Shown here in pieces: positions 40,286 to 47,531 of a stretch of DNA of 64,000 nt. A program made the translations under genes and the position numbers. The notes below the pieces were generated by a model. The model had not been told where the DNA came from, made no database searches, and saw nothing but the letters and a program-made list of their open reading frames with translations. Source of the stretch: Streptomyces sp. SA15 (GTDB lineage Bacteria > Actinomycetota > Actinomycetes > Streptomycetales > Streptomycetaceae); assembly GCF_002291145.1 (NCBI RefSeq), contig NZ_NTGE01000210.1, positions 1 through 64,000 of the forward strand, given 5' to 3'. Numbering within the stretch: the stretch's first letter is position 1; each line of letters opens with the position of its first letter.

Positions 40286-41080
40286 CGCCCACGTATGCCG
40301 GTCCCGCGCCATCGCGTGCAGTGCCTCCACGTCCGCCGGTTTCAGCACGCCGCCCAGCCGGGCCAGGTCCTCGACCTCCGTGTCCGTGATGATCCGGACC
40401 TCGCGCGGCGGGGCGGTGAGCGACACGGCGCTGGGGCCGACGAGGGCCAGGACCGGGTGGACCTCGGCCGTCAGGGCGTAGGAGGCACGGTCGGCGTCGG
40501 CGCGGACGCGGCGCAGCAGCGGGCGCGGTTCGCGGCGGCCCGGCGTGACCATGGGGTCGGCGACCGTGACCCGCTGCTTGCGCGCGTACAGGGTGTGGAC
40601 GGCGAAGAGGCCGCCCGGGCCGATCACCAGGTGGTGGATGCGGTCGCCGCCGGGGAGCGGTATCGAGTGCAGGGCGTGCCAGCCCGCGCGGTCCAGCCCG
40701 TCCAGGGCCTCTCCGACCGCCTGCTCGGCCGCCAGCGCCCGGCGGCGCGGGTCGGGGCGGAGCCGGTGCGTGGGGCCCGGATCACGGTCCAGGGCGATCA
40801 GGAGCGCCTCGCCGGGGCGGTTGGGCGCCAGGTCGTCGTCCGGGTGGAGGGAGAGCCGGGCCAGCTCCGCCGGGTTCGGCACCGGGGGCGGCCCGACCGC
40901 CACCGGGCCGGTCAGGAAGGGTCCGAGTGCGTGGAGTACGTCGTCCTTGAGGTCCTCGCTCAGCAGGTTGACCCGGGCCGCCTCACGGTCGTACCAGGCG
41001 ATGTTCCTGCCGTCCGTGAGGCAGACGTACAGCCGTTCCTGACCGTGCCGCCAAGTCGGTACCACGCGCAGTCCGCTCAT
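40277..41080 (-). CDS. NERD (nuclease-related) domain protein
   Basis: 267 residues. The N-terminal half is unassigned. The C-terminal part from about residue 115 has ALAAEQAVGEALDGL, WHALHSIPLPGGDRIHHLVI and GLFAVHTLY. These resemble the NERD domain, with the Asp/Glu-x-Lys-like acidic positions (GDRIHHLVIGPGGLF) weakened. Nuclease activity is therefore uncertain. ATG at 41080 begins MSGLRVVPTWRHGQERLYVC. It converges on the ligD polymerase gene, a position that suggests but does not prove a DNA-repair role. Confidence 0.7.
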   Translation of the reverse strand: MSGLRVVPTWRHGQERLYVCLTDGRNIAWYDREAARVNLLSEDLKDDVLHALGPFLTGPVAVGPPPVPNPAELARLSLHPDDDLAPNRPGEALLIALDRDPGPTHRLRPDPRRRALAAEQAVGEALDGLDRAGWHALHSIPLPGGDRIHHLVIGPGGLFAVHTLYARKQRVTVADPMVTPGRREPRPLLRRVRADADRASYALTAEVHPVLALVGPSAVSLTAPPREVRIITDTEVEDLARLGGVLKPADVEALHAMARDRHTWARV

Positions 41081-41173
41081 GCAGCATCACCCCAGACCAT
41101 GGGAACAGGCGGGACGCTCCCGGGGCAAGGAGCCGGGTCACCTTTGAGGCCGACTCCCGCCGGGTACCTATGG

Positions 41174-41710
41174 ATGAGTTGGCAGGGCCTTGGGGAGGCG
41201 CCGTTGCGGACGCGCAGGAAGCAAGCCGACGTACCCGCTCCGGACAGCCCGTGGAACGAGATCGTGCCCGGGCTGTGGATGGGCGGGCACGAGTTCCGGG
41301 GGCGGACCGGGGCGGTGGAGTTCGCCGTCGTGCGCGACGAGTTCGACGTCGTGCAGACCCTGCTGAGGCTGCCGGGGCATGGGCCGGACGCCGACGTGGA
41401 GCACCATGTGTGGCCGATTCCCGACGGGCCGCTGGACGGTACGCAGCTCGCGGGGGTGATCCGGCTGGCGCGGGCCGCGTGCGAGGCGCTGGACGGGGGC
41501 CGCAGGGTCCTCGTCCGCTGTTACCACGGCTACAACCGCTCGGGCCTGGTCGTCGCGCACGCCCTGATCCAGCAGGGCAGCTCCGCGGACGAGGCGATCC
41601 GGCTGGTCCGGGACCGGCGCTCGCCCTGGGCCCTGCACAACGAGCTCTTCGTCGAATACCTGCGGGCCGGACTGCCGACGGCTCGGCTGCTGGAGGAGCT
41701 TGCCGAGTAA
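41174..41710 (+). CDS. Dual-specificity-type protein phosphatase
   Basis: 178 residues. Core elements are WNEIVPGLWMGGHEF, EFDVVQTLLRLP, HHVWPIPDGPLDG and the P-loop VRCYHGYNRSGLVVA. The catalytic Cys and Arg of the CX5R loop are present, but the His normally before the Cys is Arg (RC instead of HC). Cysteine-dependent phosphatases of this size act on phosphotyrosine, phosphoserine or other phosphoesters. No kinase gene is adjacent. The ATG at 41174 lacks a clear ribosome site. Confidence 0.75.
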   Translation: MSWQGLGEAPLRTRRKQADVPAPDSPWNEIVPGLWMGGHEFRGRTGAVEFAVVRDEFDVVQTLLRLPGHGPDADVEHHVWPIPDGPLDGTQLAGVIRLARAACEALDGGRRVLVRCYHGYNRSGLVVAHALIQQGSSADEAIRLVRDRRSPWALHNELFVEYLRAGLPTARLLEELAE

Positions 41711-41891
41711 ATCGTTTCTGCCCCTGACAGGCCCCGGAGCCGCTCAGTCCTCCGCCGGTCCGCAAAAAGGACTTCGTGCGGAATAAGGTGTACGGGCCGC
41801 CGACCACCCCGTCCCGAGTCGCCCCGCCCCACCCCGCCCCACCCCGCCCCGCCCCGAGCCGCCCAGCCCCGCCCCGAACCGCAGGAGCACC

Positions 41892-42635
41892 GTGCCCCCC
41901 AGACCCGTCCGGACCGCCTCCACCGTCGCCCTGCTGCTGGCGACCCTGGCGGCCCTGACGGCCTGCGGTGACACGGGCGGGCTGCGCGGCGCGGGGCCGA
42001 CGCCGACCGCGATCAGCCCGGACAAGCTGTGGCCGGGCCTGCCGCCGGTGTCGAGTCCGGCCTTCGAGATCGGCGAGGTGAACACCGAGGTCATCAAGGG
42101 GATCGCCGTACCCGGCGACGACATCCGCGAGGTGGACCCGGTCGCGATCGTGCGCAAGGAGGTCACCGCGAGCCCGGGCGACTACGGCTCCGATTCGCCG
42201 TACCACGAGACCGGCAGCCGGATGGCCGAGTGCGGCGAGGGCGCGGGGAAGGGCAGGTGCCCGGTCCTCCAGCCGTACTACCGCGACCTGACCGGAGACG
42301 GGCGCGACGACCTGACGCTGGGCTTCCGGCAGCTGCCCGGCAAGCTGACGGCCGTACGCGTCTACACCGTCGACAAGCACCGGCTCACGCAGGTCATGGC
42401 CTGGGAGGACGCCATGAGCGGGGTCGAGCTGGCCGGGCGGTCGGTGATCATCCGCTCGCCGTCGGAGGTCGCCGGGTACGAGTACCGGCTCCAGTGGACC
42501 TGGGACCGGCAGCAGAAAGCGATGCTCCTCACGCACGACGAGATGCTGCGCACCGGCCCGCGCAAGAAGACACCGTCCCCCACACCGACCTCCGCCCCGC
42601 CCCCCTCCCCGTCCCCCTCCGCGAGTGGCCGATGA
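41892..42635 (+). CDS. Secreted lipoprotein upstream of a histidine kinase
   Basis: 247 residues. The signal peptide ends in the lipobox LTAC (cysteine near residue 20), so the mature protein should be tethered outside the membrane. The mature domain is not recognised; it contains PLQPYYRDLTGDGRDDLTLG-like VLQPYYRDLTGDGRDDLTLG, an FG-GAP-type calcium-binding string, and a Pro/Ser-rich end. Its stop overlaps the start of the kinase gene (ATGA at 42632-42635). This mirrors CseA, the lipoprotein encoded near the CseC sensor. A role as accessory to the kinase is inferred. The preceding 180 bases hold a C-rich CCCGCCCCA repeat. Confidence 0.7.
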   Translation: MPPRPVRTASTVALLLATLAALTACGDTGGLRGAGPTPTAISPDKLWPGLPPVSSPAFEIGEVNTEVIKGIAVPGDDIREVDPVAIVRKEVTASPGDYGSDSPYHETGSRMAECGEGAGKGRCPVLQPYYRDLTGDGRDDLTLGFRQLPGKLTAVRVYTVDKHRLTQVMAWEDAMSGVELAGRSVIIRSPSEVAGYEYRLQWTWDRQQKAMLLTHDEMLRTGPRKKTPSPTPTSAPPPSPSPSASGR

Positions 42636-43909
42636 GGCTCGCGCTCCCCCGGTGGTCCGGCACGCTCGCCGTGAAAGCCGCCGTCTTCATCACCGTGATG
42701 TGCTGCGCGCTGGCCGCGCTGCTCGGCGTCCTCGTGCACGTCTCGGTGACGAACCAGACGGTCGGCCAGGCACGCGAGCTCGCCCTGACCAAGCTGACGG
42801 AGGCGACGGCGGCGTTCGAGGCGGGGGACACGCTGACGTGGGGCGCCGGCGTCGACCCGCCGGGCCTGCCCGAACCGCTGCGCGAACTCGCGGCGGCCGG
42901 AGAGCGCGGCACGATGGTCGGCGAGCACCACGGGCGCCCCACGATGTGGGCGGCGGGCCCGGTCGACGGCGGCCGTGCCCTGGCCGTGGAGGTCGACTAC
43001 TCGCAGGGCGAACGCACCATCGACGGCCTGGACCGGGCCATCGTCTGGTCGTCGGCGCTGGCGATCGGGGCGACCCTGATCGTGGGCGCGTTCGCGGTGA
43101 CCCGGGTGACCCGGCGGCTGCACACCACCGCGCGGGTGGCCCGGCGGATCAGCGCGGGCGACCTGGACGCACGCGTCGACGACCCCCGTACGAAGCAGCC
43201 GACGCGCCCGCAGGACGAGGTGGCCGCGGTCGCCGCCGCGCTGGACTCGATGGCCGCGTCGCTGCAGGGCAAGCTCCTCGCCGAGCAGCGCTTCACCGCG
43301 GACGTGGCGCACGAGCTGCGCACCCCGCTGACCGGTCTGCACGCGGCGGCCGAGCTGCTGCCGGCGAGCCGGCCGACCGAGCTGGTCCGGGACCGGGTGG
43401 CGGCGCTGCGCACGCTGACCGAGGACCTGCTGGAGATCTCCCGGCTGGACACCGGGCGGGAGCGGCTGGAGCTGGACACCGAGCATCTGGGCGCGCTGGC
43501 CGAGCGGGTGGTGCGGGCGTCGGGGACCGACACCGAGGTGGACGTCGTACGGGATGTGGCGGTGGAGACGGACCGGCGGCGGCTGGAGCGGGTGCTCGGC
43601 AATCTGGTGGCGAACGCGCACCGGCACGGGCGGGCGCCGGTGGTGCTGACGGTGGACGGGCCGGTGGTGACCGTGCGGGACCACGGGGAGGGCTATCCGG
43701 ACTACCTCGTGGAGCACGGGCCGCAGCGGTTCCGCACGGAGGGCGGCGCGAGGGGGCATGGGCTCGGGCTGACGATCGCGCTGGGGCAGGCGGAGGTACT
43801 GGGCGCGCGGCTGACGTTCCGCAACGCGGCGGACGGCGGAGCCCTGGCCACCCTGACGCTCCCTCAGTCTCCTCCGTCGGGGGGCGAGTTCCCCGATGGC
43901 CCAGCGTGA
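42632..43909 (+). CDS. Sensor histidine kinase, CseC-like, without adjacent response regulator
   Basis: 425 residues. Helix 1 at about 15-40, an extracellular loop of about 90 residues, helix 2 near 130-155, then HAMP (RRISAGDLDARVDDPRT). The phosphorylated His lies in ADVAHELRTPLTGLHAAAEL near residue 224. The N-box is LGNLVANAHRHG, then VRDHGEGYP and GHGLGLTIALGQAEVLG. The ATP site appears complete though G1 is short. It is coupled to the upstream lipoprotein gene by an ATGA overlap. No response regulator gene is adjacent, so the partner must be elsewhere. Confidence 0.9.
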   Translation: MRLALPRWSGTLAVKAAVFITVMCCALAALLGVLVHVSVTNQTVGQARELALTKLTEATAAFEAGDTLTWGAGVDPPGLPEPLRELAAAGERGTMVGEHHGRPTMWAAGPVDGGRALAVEVDYSQGERTIDGLDRAIVWSSALAIGATLIVGAFAVTRVTRRLHTTARVARRISAGDLDARVDDPRTKQPTRPQDEVAAVAAALDSMAASLQGKLLAEQRFTADVAHELRTPLTGLHAAAELLPASRPTELVRDRVAALRTLTEDLLEISRLDTGRERLELDTEHLGALAERVVRASGTDTEVDVVRDVAVETDRRRLERVLGNLVANAHRHGRAPVVLTVDGPVVTVRDHGEGYPDYLVEHGPQRFRTEGGARGHGLGLTIALGQAEVLGARLTFRNAADGGALATLTLPQSPPSGGEFPDGPA

Positions 43910-43933
43910 CGCGCGGCCTACCCGAAAGTACCC

Positions 43934-43949
43934 CTAATGTGGCGATTAG
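43934..43949. promoter_or_regulatory. Inverted repeat CTAAT-GTGGCG-ATTAG
   Basis: A 5-bp inverted repeat in an otherwise G+C-rich leader, 33 bases before the SH3-protein start. Candidate operator or promoter element; weak evidence. Confidence 0.3.
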
Positions 43950-43981
43950 TCAGGTTTCGCCTCATGCACGGAGGTACCCCC

Positions 43982-44443
43982 ATGTCCCTGCTCTCCCGCC
44001 TCGCCATAGCCGTGGCCGCCGGCGCCCTTGCCTTCGCCACCGCAGCCACCCCCGCCGTCGCGAGCGTCGAGGGGGAGGACGACCCGGTCCTCAGCAGCCA
44101 GAAAGACTTGAGTGAGAGCGGCGGCACCGACCAGAGCGGCGGCACCGACCAGAGCGGCGGCATCGAGCAGAGCGGTGGCACCGACAACCAGGGCGACCAC
44201 CGCAATCCACGCCTCTACAAGGGCCGCGTCACCGCGAGCACGCTGGCGCTGCGCAGCGCGCCGAACCGCGGCTCCCGGATCATCCGGTACGCCCTGCGCG
44301 GCGACATCGTCACCATCTTCTGCAAGACCACCGGCCAGTCCATCCAGGGCAACCGCCACTGGTACCTCCTCACGGACGGCACCTGGGCCTGGGGCTCGGC
44401 CCGCTACATCGCCAACATCGGTCCCACGCCTCGTTGGTGCTGA
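43982..44443 (+). CDS. Secreted SH3-domain protein with Gly-Gly-Thr-Asp-Gln-Ser repeats
   Basis: 153 residues. Signal peptide to about residue 30 (ATPAVAS). A repeat segment follows (four imperfect SGGTDQ units, DNA period 18). The C-terminal domain has YKGRVTASTLALRSAPNRGS, RYALRGDIVTIFCKT, WYLLTDGTWAWGSARYI, a bacterial SH3 fold that commonly binds peptidoglycan. Two cysteines may form a disulfide. GGAGG precedes the ATG at 43982; a GTG upstream would give an unlikely leader. It lies just before the RodA/PBP pair, suggesting a wall-related role. Confidence 0.8.
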   Translation: MSLLSRLAIAVAAGALAFATAATPAVASVEGEDDPVLSSQKDLSESGGTDQSGGTDQSGGIEQSGGTDNQGDHRNPRLYKGRVTASTLALRSAPNRGSRIIRYALRGDIVTIFCKTTGQSIQGNRHWYLLTDGTWAWGSARYIANIGPTPRWC

Positions 44444-44492
44444 AGACCAAGGCGAAGGCGGAAAATACGCACTATTTGGGTAAGTTCCGGAC

Positions 44493-45863
44493 ATGACCAA
44501 GGCCGGAATCACCATGGTGCGAGCGGGCACCCCCGCTCCCGTCGCACGCCTCCCACGGCGCCGTGGCATCGAACTGGCCCTCATCGTCTTGGCCGTATTC
44601 CTCTCCGTGTACGGCTACTGCGATGTCGGCCTGGCCAAGAACGGCACCGTCCCGCCCGGCGCCGCCGGCTACGGCGCCGGGCTCGGCGTGCTCGCGCTCC
44701 TCGCGCATCTGGCGGTGCGTTTACGCGCCCCGTACGCCGACCCCCTCCTGCTCCCGATCGGCGTCCTGCTCAACGGCCTGGGCCTGGTCCTGATCTACCG
44801 GCTGGACCTGGAGACGCCCGACGACCGGGCGGCCCCCACCCAACTCATGTGGTCCACGCTCGGCGTGGCCCTGTTCATCGTGGTGGTGCTCCTGCTGCGC
44901 GACCACCGGGTCCTGCAGCGCTACTCCTACGTCTGTGTCGCCGCCGCCCTGGTCCTGCTCACCCTGCCGATCCTCTTCCCGGCGGTGAACGGCGCCCGCA
45001 TCTGGATCCGGATCGCCGGGTTCTCCATCCAGCCGGGCGAATTCGCGAAGGTGCTGCTGGCGGTGTTCTTCGCCGCGTACCTGGCGGCCAACCGCAACGC
45101 GCTGGCGTACGCGGGCCGCAGGGTCGGGAGGTTCACCAGGATGCAGCTGCCCACCGGCCGCGTCCTCGGCCCGATCGTCGCCGTCTGGCTGGTGAGCGTC
45201 GGCGTGCTGATCCTGGAACGCGACCTCGGCACCTCGCTGCTCTTCTTCGGCCTGTTCGTGGTCCTCCTCTACGTCGCCACCGGCCGCACCGGCTGGATCA
45301 CCGTCGGACTGCTGCTGGCCGCGCTGGGCGCGGTCGCCGTGGGCTGGCTGGAGCCGCATGTGCACGGCAGGGTCGAGGACTGGCTGCACCCGATCGCGTC
45401 GATCGAGGCGGGCGAGGGACCGAACCAGCTCGCGCAGTCCCTGTTCGCCTTCGCGGCGGGCGGCATCCTCGGCACCGGCCTCGGCCTCGGCCACTCCATC
45501 CTCATCGGCTTCGCCGCCAAGTCGGACTTCATCCTGGCCACGGCGGGCGAGGAGCTGGGCCTGGCGGGCCTGGGCGCGATCTTCCTCCTCTACGCCCTTC
45601 TCGTCGAGCGCGGCTACCGTGCGGGCCTCGCCCTGCGCGACCCCTTCGGCCGACTGCTCGCGGTCGGGCTGGCGTCGATCGTGGCGCTTCAGGTGTTCGT
45701 GATCGCGGGCGGGGTGACCGGCCTGATCCCGCTGACCGGCATGGCGATGCCGTTCCTGGCGCAGGGCGGCTCGTCGGTCGTCACCAACTGGGCGATCGTG
45801 GCGCTGCTGATCCGGGTCAGCGACTCGGCCCGCGGCCAGTACGACGGGCAGGTGGCCCCGTGA
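44493..45863 (+). CDS. RodA/FtsW-family peptidoglycan polymerase (SEDS)
   Basis: 456 residues, about 12 helices. VNGARIWIRIAGFSIQPGEF, AKVLLAVFFAAYLA, ERDLGTSLLFFGLFVVLLY and TGLIPLTGMAMPFLAQGGSS are SEDS hallmarks, including the catalytic Asp region. Such proteins polymerise lipid II and act with a class B PBP. A PBP2-type gene starts 17 bases after this stop, forming the usual pair. As Streptomyces has several such pairs, this may be the sporulation or a secondary copy. The paired gene order rodA-pbp supports the call. Confidence 0.93.
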   Translation: MTKAGITMVRAGTPAPVARLPRRRGIELALIVLAVFLSVYGYCDVGLAKNGTVPPGAAGYGAGLGVLALLAHLAVRLRAPYADPLLLPIGVLLNGLGLVLIYRLDLETPDDRAAPTQLMWSTLGVALFIVVVLLLRDHRVLQRYSYVCVAAALVLLTLPILFPAVNGARIWIRIAGFSIQPGEFAKVLLAVFFAAYLAANRNALAYAGRRVGRFTRMQLPTGRVLGPIVAVWLVSVGVLILERDLGTSLLFFGLFVVLLYVATGRTGWITVGLLLAALGAVAVGWLEPHVHGRVEDWLHPIASIEAGEGPNQLAQSLFAFAAGGILGTGLGLGHSILIGFAAKSDFILATAGEELGLAGLGAIFLLYALLVERGYRAGLALRDPFGRLLAVGLASIVALQVFVIAGGVTGLIPLTGMAMPFLAQGGSSVVTNWAIVALLIRVSDSARGQYDGQVAP

Positions 45864-45879
45864 CCCCCGAGGAGCCGTC

Positions 45880-47349
45880 TTGACACGCTACATCCGGCAC
45901 GCCGCCTGCTTCTGCGCCCTGCTGCTCGTGGCCCTCCTGGTCAACGCCGCCCGCATCCAGGTCTTCCAGGCCCGGTCCTACGACGACAACCCGGCCAACC
46001 GCCGCACCAGCATCGCCCGCTACGGCCAGCCGCGCGGCGACATCCTGGTCGGCGGCGAGCCGGTCACCGGCTCCCGGGACACCGGCGAGCAGCTCCGCTA
46101 CGAACGGACGTACGCCGACGGCCCGTTGTACGCGCCCGTCACCGGCTTCGCGTCGCAGGAGTACGGGACGACCCTGCTGGAGCACGCCGAGGACGGCATC
46201 CTGTCCGGCACGGACCCGATGCTCTCGCCGCTCCCGCTGTGGAACGACTTCACGCGCTCGCAGAACCCGGGCGGCCACGTCGTGACCACCCTCAACCGGG
46301 CCGCGCAGGAGGCGGCGTACGACGGGCTGGGCGACCGCAAGGGCGCGGTGGCGGCGATCGAGCCGTCGACCGGGCGGATCCTGGCGCTGGTGTCGACCCC
46401 GTCGTACGACCCGGCGGCGCTGTCCGGGAACGACGCGGCGGTGGGCCGGTCCTGGGCGCGGCTGAACCGCGACGCCGACAAGCCGATGCTCAACCGGGCT
46501 GTGCGCAAGACCTATCCGCCGGGCTCGACCTTCAAGGTGGTCACCGCGGCGGCCGCGCTGGACGCGGGGGTGATCAAGAACCTCGACGCGCCGACCGACT
46601 CGCCGGACCCCTACCGCCTGCCGGGGACGCGGACGAGGCTGACCAACGAGTCCGACGGCTGCGAGGACCTCTCCCTGCGGGAGGCCTTCAAGTGGTCGTG
46701 CAACACGGTGTTCGCGAAGCTGGGGGCGGACGTGGGCGTGGCCGGCATGACGGCCACCGCACAGGCCTTCGGCTTCAACGACACGGCCCTGCGGATCCCC
46801 TTCTCGGTGGCGCAGAGCACCTTCGACACGACCGTGGACAGGGCGCAGCTGGCGCTGTCGTCCATCGGCCAGTACAACACGCGGGCCACGCCGCTCCAGA
46901 TGGCGATGGTCGCGGCGGCGGTCGCGAACGGGGGGCAGGTGCGGCAGCCGTACCTGGTGGAGCGGACGACCCGGGCGAGCGGCGTCACGCTGACGACGGC
47001 CGGCTCGCGCCCCGTGCGGCAGGCGATGCAGCCGTCGACGGCCGCCCGGATGAGGAAGCTGATGGAGGAGGTGGTGAGGAAGGGCACCGGCAAGAAGGCC
47101 GCCATCCCCGGCGCCACCGTCGGTGGCAAGACCGGCACCGCCCAGCACGGCCTCGGCAACTCCGGCACGCCGTACGCCTGGTTCGTCTCCTGGGCGCGGG
47201 GCGACCGCCACATGGAGGCCAAGGTCGCCGTCGCGGTGGTGGTGGAGGACGCGGAGGCGGACCGCGGGGAGATCAGCGGTGGCGGGGACGCGGCGCCGAT
47301 CGCGCGGGCGGTGATGGAGGCGGTGCTCGGTTCAGCGGGCGGGCGGTGA
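45880..47349 (+). CDS. Penicillin-binding protein 2 / class B transpeptidase
   Basis: 489 residues. One N-terminal membrane anchor (FCALLLVALLVNAARIQVF), a short dimerisation domain (NPANRRTSIARYGQPRGDI), then the transpeptidase domain. Active-site motifs are STFK near residue 217 (PPGSTFKVVTAA), SCN near 272 and KTG near 416 (GGKTGTAQHG). It crosslinks peptidoglycan outside the membrane. TTG at 45880 is the start, with GAGGAG 8 bases before. It is the second gene of the pair with the SEDS protein. A large hairpin repeat begins 12 bases after its stop. Confidence 0.94.
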   Translation: MTRYIRHAACFCALLLVALLVNAARIQVFQARSYDDNPANRRTSIARYGQPRGDILVGGEPVTGSRDTGEQLRYERTYADGPLYAPVTGFASQEYGTTLLEHAEDGILSGTDPMLSPLPLWNDFTRSQNPGGHVVTTLNRAAQEAAYDGLGDRKGAVAAIEPSTGRILALVSTPSYDPAALSGNDAAVGRSWARLNRDADKPMLNRAVRKTYPPGSTFKVVTAAAALDAGVIKNLDAPTDSPDPYRLPGTRTRLTNESDGCEDLSLREAFKWSCNTVFAKLGADVGVAGMTATAQAFGFNDTALRIPFSVAQSTFDTTVDRAQLALSSIGQYNTRATPLQMAMVAAAVANGGQVRQPYLVERTTRASGVTLTTAGSRPVRQAMQPSTAARMRKLMEEVVRKGTGKKAAIPGATVGGKTGTAQHGLGNSGTPYAWFVSWARGDRHMEAKVAVAVVVEDAEADRGEISGGGDAAPIARAVMEAVLGSAGGR

Positions 47350-47360
47350 TGGAGGCGGGG

Positions 47361-47529
47361 CTAGGGGGTGTTTTGAAAGTCCCGTGCGGTGCCCGCGGTG
47401 TCCGGTGCGTGCCCTCGGCGTGCCGGACGAAGGCCCTCGTAGCGGAGCTACTTGGGCCTTTGGCCGGTGCGGCGAGGGTGCGTGCCGGGCGCCGCGGGTG
47501 CTGTGCGGGACTTTCAAAACACCCCCTAG
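47361..47529. repeat. 169-bp long inverted repeat (MITE-like or giant hairpin)
   Basis: The ends are a perfect 24-bp inverted repeat (starts CTAGGGGGTGTTTTGAAAGT). The pairing continues through the interior to a small apical hairpin (GTAGC-GGA-GCTAC near 47439-47451). Of about 18 differences between the arms, about 14 would be G-U wobble pairs in rightward RNA but A-C mismatches in leftward RNA. It lies between two converging genes and ends 3 bases from the kinase stop. It has no coding gene. It may be a non-autonomous element or a terminator. Confidence 0.85.
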
Positions 47530-47531
47530 GT

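Noticed and set aside
47361..47529. Complete insertion sequence
   Set aside because: The inverted repeat is only 169 bp and contains no transposase frame.
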